A stretch of DNA of 64,000 bases from Numida meleagris (taxonomy: Eukaryota; Chordata; Aves; Galliformes; Numididae), in NCBI RefSeq assembly GCF_002078875.1, contig NC_034412.1, positions 8,922,688 through 8,986,687 on the forward strand, read 5' to 3'. Position 1 is the first letter of the stretch. Each line of letters begins with the position of its first letter. A model generated the notes under the pieces. That model made no database searches. It was not told the DNA's origin and saw only the letters and a list, made by a program, of their open reading frames with translations. Positions 46,298-60,000 of this stretch are shown piece by piece. Made by a program: the position numbers and the translations under genes.

Positions 46298-48040
46298 TTG
46301 AAGCTTACACACGGTTCCTCTCAAGTACTTGGCAAATGGAGTTTCTCAAGCATTAATACAAAAAACTGTCTCCAATGTGATGCTCAGCACTGCTGTGAAA
46401 TAAATGAAGCTGAGCTGCTGGGGCACTCTATGCACCTACAGATGCAGACGAGCACACATAGCACTTTGGTGTTAACTGCTGGGCCACTGATATTACATGC
46501 TGCAAAAAAGACAGCTTTTCAGAGGAAAAAGAAAAGCTGCCCGCTATGCAAATCCACTAGGTGAGTTTTTATGGCTGCTTTCTCTTGCTGCCTTCTGGGA
46601 ACCAAAGGACATTCTTCCATTAATTGTGTTTATCAACTTTGAGAGGAGGTGGGCCAATCTAAGCACAAATCAGAGCTTTTCTGTGATTTATCTACCATGG
46701 AGATCTGCAGGACAGGGGCAATTAACTGTCTATAATCACTTCATATCCTGTGCAGCCGGGTGTTGAAGTAACAGCCATACTCTGCCTGCTTTGGGTGAGA
46801 CCAGTGGAGTCATCAAGCAGTACATTTCAAGTTTCATATCAATATGATCAGACTTCAAACTGGAGGAGGTCTTTTTCTTCAAGAGATCCTAATTCCAATT
46901 TGAAGTCTGTTACTGGAGGGGGTGAGAGGAGCTCGTGTGTTGGGTACCTTTCTGCGAAACAATGACACAGCACCACCGGTCGCACAGCAACCACATCAAG
47001 AGAGGACACGGCCTTGGCTGTTCAGTTGCTACCACATACCAAGAAGAACAATTCGAGGTCTCATCACAAACAAGCTTTCTTCCGGAAATGATTGGTGGCT
47101 TTACAACTCTTTGCTCTCGATGGGGAGGTAATTGCCATTATTGGAGTTGCTTGACCTTTCAGGCTGAGTTCATCTTGTTTGTTTCTCAAGGTGGAACTCC
47201 AGCACAGAAGCTTTAACTTATCCCTTCTTGTACCTACCTAAAAACATTTGCTTTTAAGTCCATTTACAACTAACACACTTGCTTCCTCCTGTGCTTTACT
47301 GCTTCAGTGGCAGCCAAGTTCCAAGCTAAAGTACATTTGAATAGGAGTAATTACTACAGATAAACCTGCTGATCAGATTCCCAGAGGTGAGCTGGAGCAG
47401 TACATTGAACGCTGACACACAGTTTTACAACTGCCACAAAAAGATGAAATACTTTCAAGTCTTTGATGTTCAAACGCAGACCTCACTCCACACAGAGCTG
47501 CTCCAGGCAGTGAGGCTGTATGCATGCAGGTACACTTTCCCTCCTAGTGCTGATCCCTTGAACTCAGACATCCCCATACTCATTCACAAAAGCATAATGA
47601 CAAAAAACAACAGAGCAAGTTACAGGCTATTTCAGCAAGCAATACGTAGATAAGACAGTTTGTTGGCTAGACTCCTGTGCTGAGCCCTATGCACCATTTC
47701 AAAAGCCCATTTACTCTGACACAGAAAGCAGAGAGCAAGAGACTTATCTGGAGGTAGCAATGTCACTTTAAACTATCGGAGATGCTGGGACTATATCCAT
47801 CTCCTGTATCAGCTGTGGGCAGCTGATGAGACCTCGAATTGTAACAAGGCCCTTGTCTTAGCCAGCTTTGGAGAGGACAGCAGATGCAGCCCATCAGATA
47901 ATCCTCGAATCACCGTGCAAGGCGTGCGCCGGGCAGTGTTAATAACCTCTTCTCAGTAGGTCGCCAGTAAAGCTCATTACAGGAAGCTGGCTCTGTCCTT
48001 CAGCAATGTGACAGGCGATTCTCGAGGAAAGAAACTGTCC

Positions 48041-48063
48041 TCACTTCCTGTAGGACTGGCTGC
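48041..48063 (-). CDS. ARMC9: ARMC9 last coding exon (23 bases of CDS)
   Basis: The acceptor TTTTCCTGCAG precedes GC AGC CAG TCC TAC AGG AAG TGA, giving SSQSYRK-stop after the split Ser. The human protein ends SSQSHRK, which fixes this tiny coding segment. The 3' UTR follows. Confidence 0.93.
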
Positions 48064-51000
48064 CTGCAGGAAAATAAAGAGAGAGAGCTTGTCAGCTAAA
48101 AGCAGGATTTATCAGAGGGCAAGAGCTGCCTGAGGGGAACTCTACAGTGACACAACCACCACAAAGAACATACACAAAGGCACCTTAACCACCTAAAAAA
48201 TGCAGGAAGTGTTTATGGCAACAACTGTCAGAGGACACTGAAAGAAGGCCCCGAGCAGCAGGAAGCCACCAGTGCCCAGTCACATCCTCCCTCCTTTGGT
48301 ACAGATCTTTGCTCCACCATGCCCGGGCACAGCTTGGTACACTGCACACCCCCCTTCTCTTTGGCCTGCCCTTAAGAGGTGCTTAGAACAGAAGCAGAGT
48401 AAGGCACGAGATAGATTAAATTATTCAGCCGCGTGTACACGGAACACGAAAAGCACAGCTGAGAAACTCCAGATCTGCAGATCCACTCTGTGTTCTAGCC
48501 ACACTGTCACCCCTGTACCAGCTAGGAAGTGAAATCAGCAGAAAGCTCCAGCGTGGCTGGTGGCGTTTCGAGGAGCTCCGATCTGCTGCAAGGTGCAGCT
48601 TGAGCGCTCCGCTAACAGCAGGCTCCACCTTGGGCAGGAACCTGGCCCTGGGGCTGCAGCTGCACTGAGTACCTGTGCTTCCTCTGCATTCCTCAGGCAT
48701 TCCATACACTCTTCATGCTCCAGCCCAGCTAGTTCAGCTAGGTTTGCGTAAAAGGAACTTATTTCCAGTAAATACACCTACAATAAGTATTAAAAGCAAG
48801 CTAAAACTGCGCCTGTAAAATAAGTGACCACATCAAGTAAGTGTAATCAGAAACTCAGACTTTTCTCATCGTGCCCTGAGCTACATAAACTTGTCCTTCT
48901 GCAGAAATACAAAGAAATCCACAAAGTAAAGACAGTCTTCCAGTGAGACACATTATATATACAGAATCAAGAGAGAAATCAGAAGGATGTAGAACTGATT
49001 AAAACTCCTCTAACACAACTTCGAAATCAGCTGCATTAAACACTGTGCCCCTGGGAAAGAAACTTACTCTATTCCCCTATGAGAGCAACATATATATTTC
49101 ACGTGTTTCACAGAGTATGAGCATCCAGAAGTGAAAAGCTCTACAAAGAAAGTACAATGAGGATTCGGGCAAGTTTTGGCGTGCACACCTATACTGCGCT
49201 TTTCCCTTATTCAGTAAAGCTTCTCCTTTTTAATGGACTAGTGACTTTGGAAATGAAACGAAACAGGAACCAAAACAGACTGCTGGCTGCTAGCTCCACA
49301 TGCAGTCAGTTCTTCTATCACAGGAAACAGAGAGCATTGATGTCAGAGGTAACACACAGGGCATACACAGCAAAAGTAAAGCTGAAAGAGCTGGCAGTAT
49401 TACCTGAGCACGGGACTATTCAAGCAAGTAAGTACTCAACACGTCAAAACCTCCCTTACCACCAGGGACATTCCCTTCCATTGCCCCGCCTGTACTCCCT
49501 GAAAGAAACGTGCCCTCCCTGCACATACACTGTGTAAAATGGCAGCGAGCGAGCAGCACAGAAGATACAGGAAGTTCTTTCCTTCTCTTTGCTGATTTTC
49601 TATGGTATTTCAGTTCCCTGTGTTTCATTTTCCTTACCTGTAATGAGAAGTTAACGATAAGGGCATATCTCGTATTTCTTGGGCAGGTGCACAAGGCATT
49701 AAGAGCCACCTCGTTTTCCTGAAATGCTTAAAGGTAACAATTTGGGCTAAGAGTGGAGCTGCTGTTACCTTGTGATCGTCACTAAATTTCTCACGATGCA
49801 TTTGGAACAGGAACATACAGCATGTAGCTCCTACTAGTTTTATTGCTGCTGGCCCCGGGGGCATCCTATTTGCACTCCAGAGAAAAGGCTTCTATTTGTC
49901 ACTCAAGAATGCATCATCCCCCTTCCCCCCTCCCCAAAATCCACAGCTTATACACCCTCTAGATCTCCACACACTGTTGCATGAGTATCTGAGACCAGCA
50001 TTTCTGCTCCACTGGGCTGACGCTGGCAGGCCTGAAGCATGCTTCCTTCTCTCCCCTCCAACCTCAGGTCACCGCCCTCCTCTCTTCTGAGCCCACTGCA
50101 ATCTAGTGCTGCTTGCATTTCTTCAGGAAACGACTCATCCAGATGGTTCTTAAATATGAGTCTCCAGCAGAAGGATGACTGCCACAAGCAGCACGCCATG
50201 CCTGGCTGCCTGCTAACATCTGGTCTGCATTCAGTGGCAGTGTAGACACACCCAGGGACCCAAATTCAAGAACGTTAGACCAGTTATACAGTGGCGTGAA
50301 CAAGTGTCTAAAGAAAAGGAGACAGTAATGACATCCAGAGAATGTCTAATACGAGACTAGAAGTTTCCCCCCATACTTTGGAGAATTTGGGCCACTTTCT
50401 CCACCCGGAGACAGGAAAAAGCGTGTCTCTGTTCACATGACAGTCTGGAAATAGGAGCAGTGTTCAGCAGGATATAATTTCATGGTTGTGCATCCTGCAG
50501 ATGACAAGTACAATGTCATACACTCCTGGCACACTCACAGCGCACGACTTCATTCCTGGAGAGCTCCTGCAGAGCTCCCTCCTTTCCCACCCCAAGTGCT
50601 GACAAGCAGAATGGTGACTTTTTCCACTTACTCTGTCTGCTCCTTGTGGATGATCCCGAGGAGCTGGGACGGCTCATTTGCTGGGGTCCAGACTGAGAGA
50701 ACTGAGGGGCAATGGTTGGGATCTTTCCCTTTCTGGGGCTGGCACTGTGCATTTCAGGAGTGCGAGGGATCTTAGGTTTGCTGGTAAAGGCTGAAGAAAA
50801 TTCGCTGTAGGACATAGAAAAGGGTCAGCAAATGCATGGAGAGAAACATACGAACAGTAAGTCTGCAACCAAGTGAAACCAAGTGACAGCATGCCAGCCC
50901 ACCCCAAATTCAGGGAGACTCCAAATGGAGCGGAATGTGGCACTGCAGGTACTACCCCAGGGCATGCACCCACCACAGCCCCCCAAACCCAGCCCTATGG

Positions 51001-54000
51001 ATGCATCTATTCTATTCAAACCCAGTTCTTTAGACAACAGGATTGAACAGGTTCGGGTAAGTCCCTCACAAGCAGGTAATAGATATTGGTGCAAAATGCA
51101 TGCAGGGATGCTACAGCACAGGAATGCACCCTTGTAGGCCGCAACATCTGCAGACACAGAGCCCTGCTGGCTCCCAGCTGTGACAAGATTCATAGATCTC
51201 CCAAAAGTCTTTGTCAAAAGCGCCAAAAGCTGCGATGGCACCTATAAAATAAATTCCCTAAGCACACAGGTACCTCGCTCACACTGAGAACGCTGCTGTG
51301 ATTTCATATTCTGGTATTCCTGCAGCGTGTGCAATCTTTAGTATTTAGTCCATAACTGTGCGAGGACACACTGTCCTTTCCTGTCTTTAGCATAAATGTA
51401 TTTTTTTCTGGCATACAAAAACTGAAGGCTACCAGGAAATACAGGTCCGCAACATAATTTTGAATCTATATTCATGTTGGTTCTGGTAAGGCAATTTTCT
51501 CTTAAGGGGAGAACAGATTAAACTGAAATAACAGCTTCATGAAGAAGCACATTGTATTAAAAGGAAATAAAAGCAGAGTCAAAGTAGGAGATCCATAAAA
51601 GTGCCATGGAACGGAAGGTGATTAAAATTTTATTTGGAAAGTGGCTGTGTTATTATCTCCATCAAAAGAACCCTTTGTGAGCATCAGAGAGGGTGATTAG
51701 GGGATTTTCAAGACATTTAATCCCTCCCCCCCTCCCAGGAATGCTGCTGAGTCAATGATCAGCCATTCCACTCCCTGCTTCACCTTGCACGGAGATCTGG
51801 CAGCTAATGCTTCTTTTATATCTGATGCAGCATTGTCTGTATTTTGCATTCTTATATGTTAACTACTGGGGACAGAGACACACCGACTGGTTTCCTCAGA
51901 GCCATCTTTGCAGCCTTCCACCTTGCACTGAGTACGACAAGTATTAAACTTGCACCGCTTCAAAAGAGGAGGGGGCAGATGGCAGCAAAATGAAGCCAAA
52001 ACCCAAAGATGGGCTAGATTCACCCTGAGCTGTGAATCACACCTTTAAATGTCTTCCCTCCATCAAATAGTTTCATTGTTATGGCTTATTTGCAGTTTTA
52101 TCCACTCGGGCTCAAGAAGTGCGTTTCAATACACTCGTGATATCTTATGTGGACTAAGATATGCTAACATAGATGAAAAAGCACGACCCAACAGCCTCAG
52201 CAGTATTTGAGCCATAAATAAGATCCTTCATTATTTGGAAATAACTTGACTGAGGAGAAGGAATATGAAATGGTAATATATGATGGCTCACGAATTTCTG
52301 CTGGTATTCTGACAGGATGTAGAGCAGATCTCAAGTCTCCCTGCACCCAGGTGTCACTGAACTATTTCATCTTCTACTATATCAATACACAGACAAAAAG
52401 ATCAACAGAAACTGGTAAAATACCATTAAAAACCAAACAACCTATCTGGCATCCTTTAGGATTAGAGAAAAGCAGCAGCAAAATCTACTGTGGGATAATG
52501 ACCTGTAACACTTGGTGAAGAAGTCACTTATGACAAGGTATGGTAATCCAAGAGCAAGTGCTCTAACAAAAAAATAAAACAAAAACCTGTATTTGCACTG
52601 ACAAGAATGAAAATTGTTTGTCTGCAAAAATGGAAATGGTTGTTTACCCAAAAGTGCACAACAGACCAACACTGAGGTCTAAATCATCAGCCAAGAGGCG
52701 TGACAAGACTCGACATACAAACACAAGTTACAACTGTTTTCTCCAAGAGAAACACACTTGGACTTCTGGCCAATTCTACCAGATTATAAGAAAGGGGAGA
52801 CTGAAGTAGATCCTCCAGAGCTTAATCTCTTTATGGTGATGATACTGGTCATAGTCATGATAAAAAATAAGGGATTTTTTAAGCGAGCCTCCATCATAAG
52901 CTCAAGTCCGTTACTCACAAATTTATGCTTTATCAGCTAAGAAGCACAACAGATCTGTATTCTTACATGACCAAAATGCAGCAGAGAATAGCAGTGCAGG
53001 AGCAGCTGCCAGTCTGGCCTGCATCAGTTACAACCATTTGTTCCTACAGAAACACAATAACTGTGATAGACATGCCACTAGTAGGGCATCTCAGACTGAT
53101 TTACTGCCAATGTAACTTCACAGATCTCTTTGCAGTTAAATTCCCAGTTTACATCGCTCAAGGAAGAGGAGAAATATGAGCGGTGACCTCAGCATCCCCA
53201 CGAGTCAGTCTTCCTTTTGGCACACAGAACTTTTCTGGATGGTCTCAGCATTCCTCTAGTAGGAAGGAGGCACCTCTTGTGGCAGCAGATATATGACCAA
53301 AACAAAGAGTAATTAATTCACTCTGTTTTGCAAACACATGAAAGTATGCTTCCAAGGAGGAAAGAATGAAAGGAAGAACAAAAAGGCAGGTCTAGCTATT
53401 GCAACATCAACATGCTAACAAAAGACCCCGACACAGAAAACACTATGTTCTGCTCGGACTGTGAATGGCTGCATTCCCATATCTGTAACTTGAGGCTGCT
53501 TTCGTAAGTACAAATTACAGTATGCATGGTGAGGAAGCATGAGATGAAGAGATATTATCTCCTTCTGCAGTACTCCATCCATTCAGTTAGAAATATATCA
53601 CTGAGATTTAGACACACTTTTATTCTGAAATATTCAAGATTATTGAGGACATGTCTTTTTTAACAATGGATAATGACTGCAGGGAAGCAAAGCCTCTCAC
53701 TGAGGTAGAGGGCAAGATACTCCCTATTTATCATCTCTTGCAAGCAGAAGCCTGAGAAATAACCTCCCACCATCAGCCCAAGTACAAAGAAAGTAATTTG
53801 GTCACAAGGTTCCCATTGTCTGTCTGTATGTGTAGTAAGTGCTTAGCTACTGTTAAGACAGGCAACACAGAAGGAAAACCAGTAATGCTGGGATAGTATG
53901 ACTACTAAGCACTTCAACTGCTTGAAAGCAATAATATATATATATATGTATATATATACACATATATATGTATATACATAAAAGCATCTGTACACCAGAA

Positions 54001-57000
54001 AGAAACAAAGGCCTAAGCAAATAATCCAGTTCTCAGAAGTGCTGGAGCTTTAACTGACATGGGTAACTAAGCCATTCTGAAAAATCTGACCCACAAAGAG
54101 TCAGTAAAACCTTTAACGCATCTCCACCCATTCTGTGTTTTACTTTTGGAATGTATTTGCTTTTAACATTTCTATACACTCAGTGTTTAAAACTTGGCCC
54201 AATCAAATTCGCTTTAGGAAAAAGCCGTTAATGTCTGAAGGACGCATGCAGGTCCTGAAAAACTTTGGTAAATCTTGGTCCAGTTCCTAATGAATTCCTA
54301 GTTCTCGTCCAGGATATAACACTGCCCTCCGTACAACACAAGCTTCAGAGGGGGCTCAACGTATGATCAGGATAAGGAGAGCAAGATCTTTCTTCTTTTA
54401 ACAGAAATTGTTTCAAGACAAAGTTGAAACCCTCTACTGGGAGAGTCTGTAATATTGACTTCCTTGCTCTTCCCACGTAGGAAACAAACCATCAGGGACT
54501 GTGGTCAGCAGTGCTAGCAACTCAGCATGTTTAAAAAGAGCATATCCACTTAGATACTTAATTTCTCTTCTGCATATTAATTCCTGCCCTCTTCCCATAG
54601 CTGCACCTCTTTCTTTACTATTTCAATGATTTTTCATGGGGTACACTAGAGTCATCTAAGGAAGCGATCAGGAAGTTTTACTTGCAGAAAACAGGGCTGT
54701 GCATACATGTGATGTTCATTAGTAACATCTTGCTTGAGGTTTCTCCCATTCTGGACCAGATGCTTAGAAATTGAACGGCTGCCTCTGGCACTGCTAAGGG
54801 TATTTTGTTTGGCGAGCACTACCACAGCTGTCTCGGACCAGACTACATCATACATCAAATGACTTCACAGATTGTCTTCACAGCAGCATGGAATTAGCTG
54901 GTAAATCCCCTCGGACTCCTCTCATGCTCTTAGATATTCATCTGGATAACTCATACCTATGAGATTGCCCATTCACTTTGTCTTGGGTGAAGTCGGTAGA
55001 TCGGGAAGACAAGATATCACCAGCTTTGATGCTTCGGTCCATCTTACGGCCTGACGAGAATATTTTAGATGGCTTCATTTCAATTGCTATTTTAAAAGGA
55101 AACACAATTCAGTGAGGAATTCTTAACAGTTTGCTAGCAATACAATCAAGTAGCTGTGTGAAAGAAAGGCTGAGACAAAAGCAGGCTACTGAGTTACTGC
55201 GCAGAGCGCTCTACAGCTCATCAGCTGAGCTAAGCTAACTGCATGTGTGCATACTTCTAGCCCTTTGCAATTGCAAAGTAAAGCATGCTTGGACCATTTT
55301 CAAAGCGGCTCTACTTTGCATTTGCAAAGGGCTAGGAGCACGCAGACCACCAGTTAACATCTATCAGCTAATAACTGATGCCGTATTAAAGCCACAGGAA
55401 TGCAAGCACTGTCCATATCCACAGCAACACGCAACCACAGCAGGCAAAAAAGTGTTTAGAACACCTCTGTGAGAATTTAAGTCTATTACGTTTGCTCAAT
55501 AAACCTCACCTTCTGCCTTGCACTAATGCAAAACAGAAGGACAGGCAGCTTGCTGAGAGACACAAGACTACCGAGATGTGCAAGTCCAATATGAGGGCAG
55601 GAAAATCCCAAGCTCCATTCCTCTGCATTCCTCCCATGCCTGGGACAGATTGCCCTCCTGTTTATTTGCTCACATGCTGATAGGGATACAGTTCAGGCCA
55701 CTTTCAGACAAGCACTTGGCTGCCCAGCGCATGTTCCGTCTGGGATTCACCCTAAGTGTAACAAGATGACCAAGGTTCATCTTTAATCCACAAGTTTTCT
55801 GCTTGTAGGAGGCAAAAAAAAGAGTCAGAATTATTGACTTGTTACCAAACTGATAACGTGGGAAGATGGTCGTAGACAGAATCAAAAAAAATGAGAAAGC
55901 AAGACAAGAATACGTGACTAGATCCAGGAGCAGAGGACCTGGAAAATAGGAAAGGATCAAGCTTTCTTGATGCTAATCTTTGCTTCCTTGAGACATGACC
56001 GTGTTGATATCAACCATTCACATAAAGCTTTTATTTTGTTCTTTTTACTCTTGTTCTCTTATTATTCATTTCATGACTTGAACGCATGAAACTCTGAAAC
56101 CCAAAGCATTTGTGTGATGCTGAAAAACACACACTCTGAAGTGAGCAGCTTCCTGATGTTCCAAAGCTCATTACATTGCATATTCTATTTCACAGCAATG
56201 ATATTTGACTGAACATTGTGAGAGCCTCTATAAGCAGTAAAACTATTTTTACATCCTTCTGTTACGCACTGATTTCTGCTACATTTTAGAAGAGAAAGGA
56301 CAGAGAAGTTTTGAAGATTTTTTTTTTTCTTCCAGAATTATGGCCTCCAGGGCTTGGATTCCACTGTTTGAACTGCAATCTTTTCAATCTAAGATTTACA
56401 AAAAACACTGCCTTCTGGAGAATGCAGAATGCCCGAAGACCCAGTCCCATTACAGCTATACAGAACCAAAGTCCTGTCACAACTGTCTCCGACATACACA
56501 AAAGTAAATAACCTTTTTATATGCACAGCGAGTATAAACTTGCAATATACTGTATATTCTGACCTCCAAGATTTTTCTACAAGAGTATAATCTAGTTATC
56601 TTACTAGCATCCATCTGCACATAGTTTTGACTGAAAACAGCTAGCAAACTTTTTCAGAGGATACAAAAAAAGTTTAGAAAATATGAGGACATTAAAGTTG
56701 GCAGCAATTTCTTCAGCATGAAAGCATTAAATCCATTCCCTCCTTCAAATATTAGCATTTGCTTTGCTGACTTGCTCAGATTCCCTGTTTAAGCCCCCCC
56801 ACAAATCTCTACAAGCAATCCACCAGACAGCATCAGCAGCACAGATAAGGTGACAGAGGTCAGTGAACGCATTTCACTGGCAAGATATTATCAAGACGTG
56901 GTTCAGAAGGCACGCTGGCTCCTGGTGGCTGCATAATGCCTTGGAAATAGCATCCAAAGGAGAAGTTGTATCTACAGTATGCTTTAAAACACCAAATAGC

Positions 57001-60000
57001 AGCACATTTGATACCTGCTTCGTTTAATTTCCCTTACAAAGCATATGTACATCTCGGTTTCTTTTCCTTCTGCACAGGGAAGCTGTCAAACCAGCATGCT
57101 GCTGGCCAGCTGACCTCCCTGTAGAGCAGGCTTAGCTACACTCAGCACGCTACCGCACAAAGCAAGGCTCAAGGACAGCAGCTCTCACTCCTGCACAACA
57201 GCAAGGAGCCAAGTGCCCAGCTCAAGCAGGAGCTTCATCTGCTTCTGTCGTGGTCTTTCAGCATGTTATATTTATCAGCTCTAGGCATTATGCAAATGGA
57301 TTCCTGTCTGCAAGACCTTGGTAACTTTTCTCAGAATCCTTTTCATTTCCTCTAGGAAATTCAAAAAGCAAGAAGAGAGAGAAAAAAGCTATGTTATTTC
57401 TTGACTGCTTCAAAGCATATTTTTTCAGCAAAGTAAAGGGAGGCTTTTGTCTGAACTTATTGGTAATTCTGTACTAGACGTGCTGCAACATCCTTTATCT
57501 AAGTTTGCAGAACATTTTGCCTTAAAACTCTAATTGGAAATGATAGTGAATCTCTGCACGCAGGTTGAAACTGTCACATCAGAAGTTACATGATCCTGTG
57601 GATATTAGATCAGAAAAAGTATTTCAGAAGCCTATAACCCCTTAAACTCCACCACATGCTTCTGAGCTCTCAGGTCCAGCTGAGTGTGCACTAATTTCAG
57701 TGTAAGCTGCAAGGACAGAATCTTTAGCAGCATCACCCACAATGCAGCTACACAGCACAGGGCTTCCCATCCTCCACAAGCTTTTATGGTTGCAGTTGCA
57801 AAATGAAGTAGATAACTGCAGCTGCCTTGATTTTTATACAGAGGTCTGGCCGACGGAGCCTGCAGGTGCCAGCACACAGTAATTCATTTAGATCTAAACA
57901 AGGGTACATTTGATCAAGTAAGTGGCTTTGCCTGCTGGGAAGTGCACTGTATCTGGGCTGCGGCTCTTTCCCTAGGCAGAGGACGTCATGGAGTGAAAGA
58001 AAATCTACTTAGCATGTCGGAAGCTCTGGTTATGATCCCTGACCCTTCCACAGGAAGGGAGATGGAGCGAGGCAAGGGACACCATTAGCATCTGCTGAGC
58101 ACACATCACCTTCTGGAGCTGAATGTGGTCCCAAGGTCACGCAGGCTGCCCCAGGGTCTACAAACAGAGGGCATGCTCCAAGGCTACACTGAAAACAATA
58201 ATTAAAAAATCTACAACACACGTTAGGCACCAAGTGCTTGCCCCAGCCAAGACAGATACCAAAAATTAGTAACACCTTTACAGAATATCCTTACGTGAAG
58301 AGGAAGTGCAGAGGTCAGCGATGCCGGAGCTGCTCCTGGCACAGACAGGAGGAGAACCACTCAGCAGAGACTGGGGTTTCTCATCCCTATCATGACAAGA
58401 AGTGGTATCATTTTCTGCCCTGGAGGAGAAAGGAGAAGGCAGGGTGATGAATATCTGCAGTTACCTGAGTGTGAATTCTGATTTCTTCAAATTGCCTGTA
58501 ACAGAAGAAATTAAAATGTGTACTTTTCATATTGCAAACTAGTGCCGAGGCCGTGATTTAACTGCACAACTGTAGCTTCCCGAGACCAGCTGATGTTGGA
58601 TGTATTTGGAATGAACATTTTTTCCGACAGCAATGAAGAGCCAAGGAAAGGAAACTGTACCTCCTTACAGTCTGAAGACCCAAAATACCAGCAGGACACA
58701 CAAAGAAAAATACTGCAGCAGTGGGCCTGTGAGCTCTCCAGTTCTCAGCTTTTTCATGCATCTAAGTTTTGCTCCTGAATATGATGAGGATTTCACTTTA
58801 TAGAGAGCAATATACAACACTCATTTAAAGGGGGTAGGAAGTAGAACAGTAGATTTCCCAAGTTAGGTGGATCAATGAGAAACGTAAGCAGCTGAAGATG
58901 AGAAAAGGAACAAGATTGCTTGTTAATAAGCAACAAAGCCCAGAAGAAGCAAGTAAGGTGTGAAAATCGTGAAAAGAAACAGGCAGATACAGAAAGTTTC
59001 CCTGCCCAATAGCAGGTTAAGGTAATTAGGCTACAGTTCTACTTAGAAAAGGAGCATTCCAAGGAGGCAGTTAATGATTTCACAGCTAAACCAGTTTCTA
59101 AGGAAACAGCTAGCAGAATATTAAGTAGCTCAGTCCCTCTCCGGTGATCTCAGCAGCGAGGCTTTGGAGAGGAGGGAAAGGAAAAAAGCAGCCTTGCAGT
59201 ATTTCCTGGCTCCCCATAAAGCAAGAGCTTGTCCATACAGGGATCCCATGACAATTCATCCGAAATAACCAGAGACTTGTCTGTGCTGGGAAGTCAGAGA
59301 AAAAACAGCATGGAATATCAGCTCCAAGTGCAGTAGCTCTTCTGCACTGATTTTCTGTGTGAATACTCCTATTCAGCACCAGAAATCCCTCTCTTCTTTT
59401 TTGAGGTATGGACCAACAACTCAGAGATGCATTATAGTATCTCCATCAACTGCTTTGTCTTTCATCATGTTTTAAAGACAGAATACGCTGCATCGAGTCT
59501 CACGGATTTTTCTACAGAGTCAAAAATTTCAGATAATTCAGACTAATTGTCCCAGATTGTTCCTAAGTAAATATGCTATACAAGAGAGTAGGAAGTAACA
59601 TTTTTCACACCATTTCATCTGATGGGAACACAAGCCACCTAGACCATTTAAAAGATGAAATACATCCACTTCAGATATTGCTTTCAAATTAAGGCAGATA
59701 AGATTTCATTACTTGTATTGTCTTGCTCTTGCAAGGCTTCCTATTAGAGTATTTCTCATTCTAGTGAGTCAATTCTTAGTAGAATTAGAAAGGCATAAAG
59801 CCATCAAAGTGTATCCTTTTCTGTTGCAAAATCTAGTTCGAGTGTGTTCATTCACTGCCCTTTTCTTGCAGACAGATGTGCAGAAAGGTGGCTTTATTTT
59901 GCGTCTAGCAGTGACCTGAAGCTGCACTGCAGAGGCACGGGCTGGGGAGGTGCTCATAAAGAGGTTCACACTTTAACACAGCACAGCATCAACGTCACTT

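Noticed and set aside
58465..58495. A 31-base minus-strand microexon candidate (TTACAG acceptor, GTAACT donor) for ARMC9, reading [10 protein letters not shown]
   Set aside because: Including it would end in phase 0 and put the next exon out of frame at an early stop. Skipping it gives a continuous frame and a V-x-E-x-D match to human.
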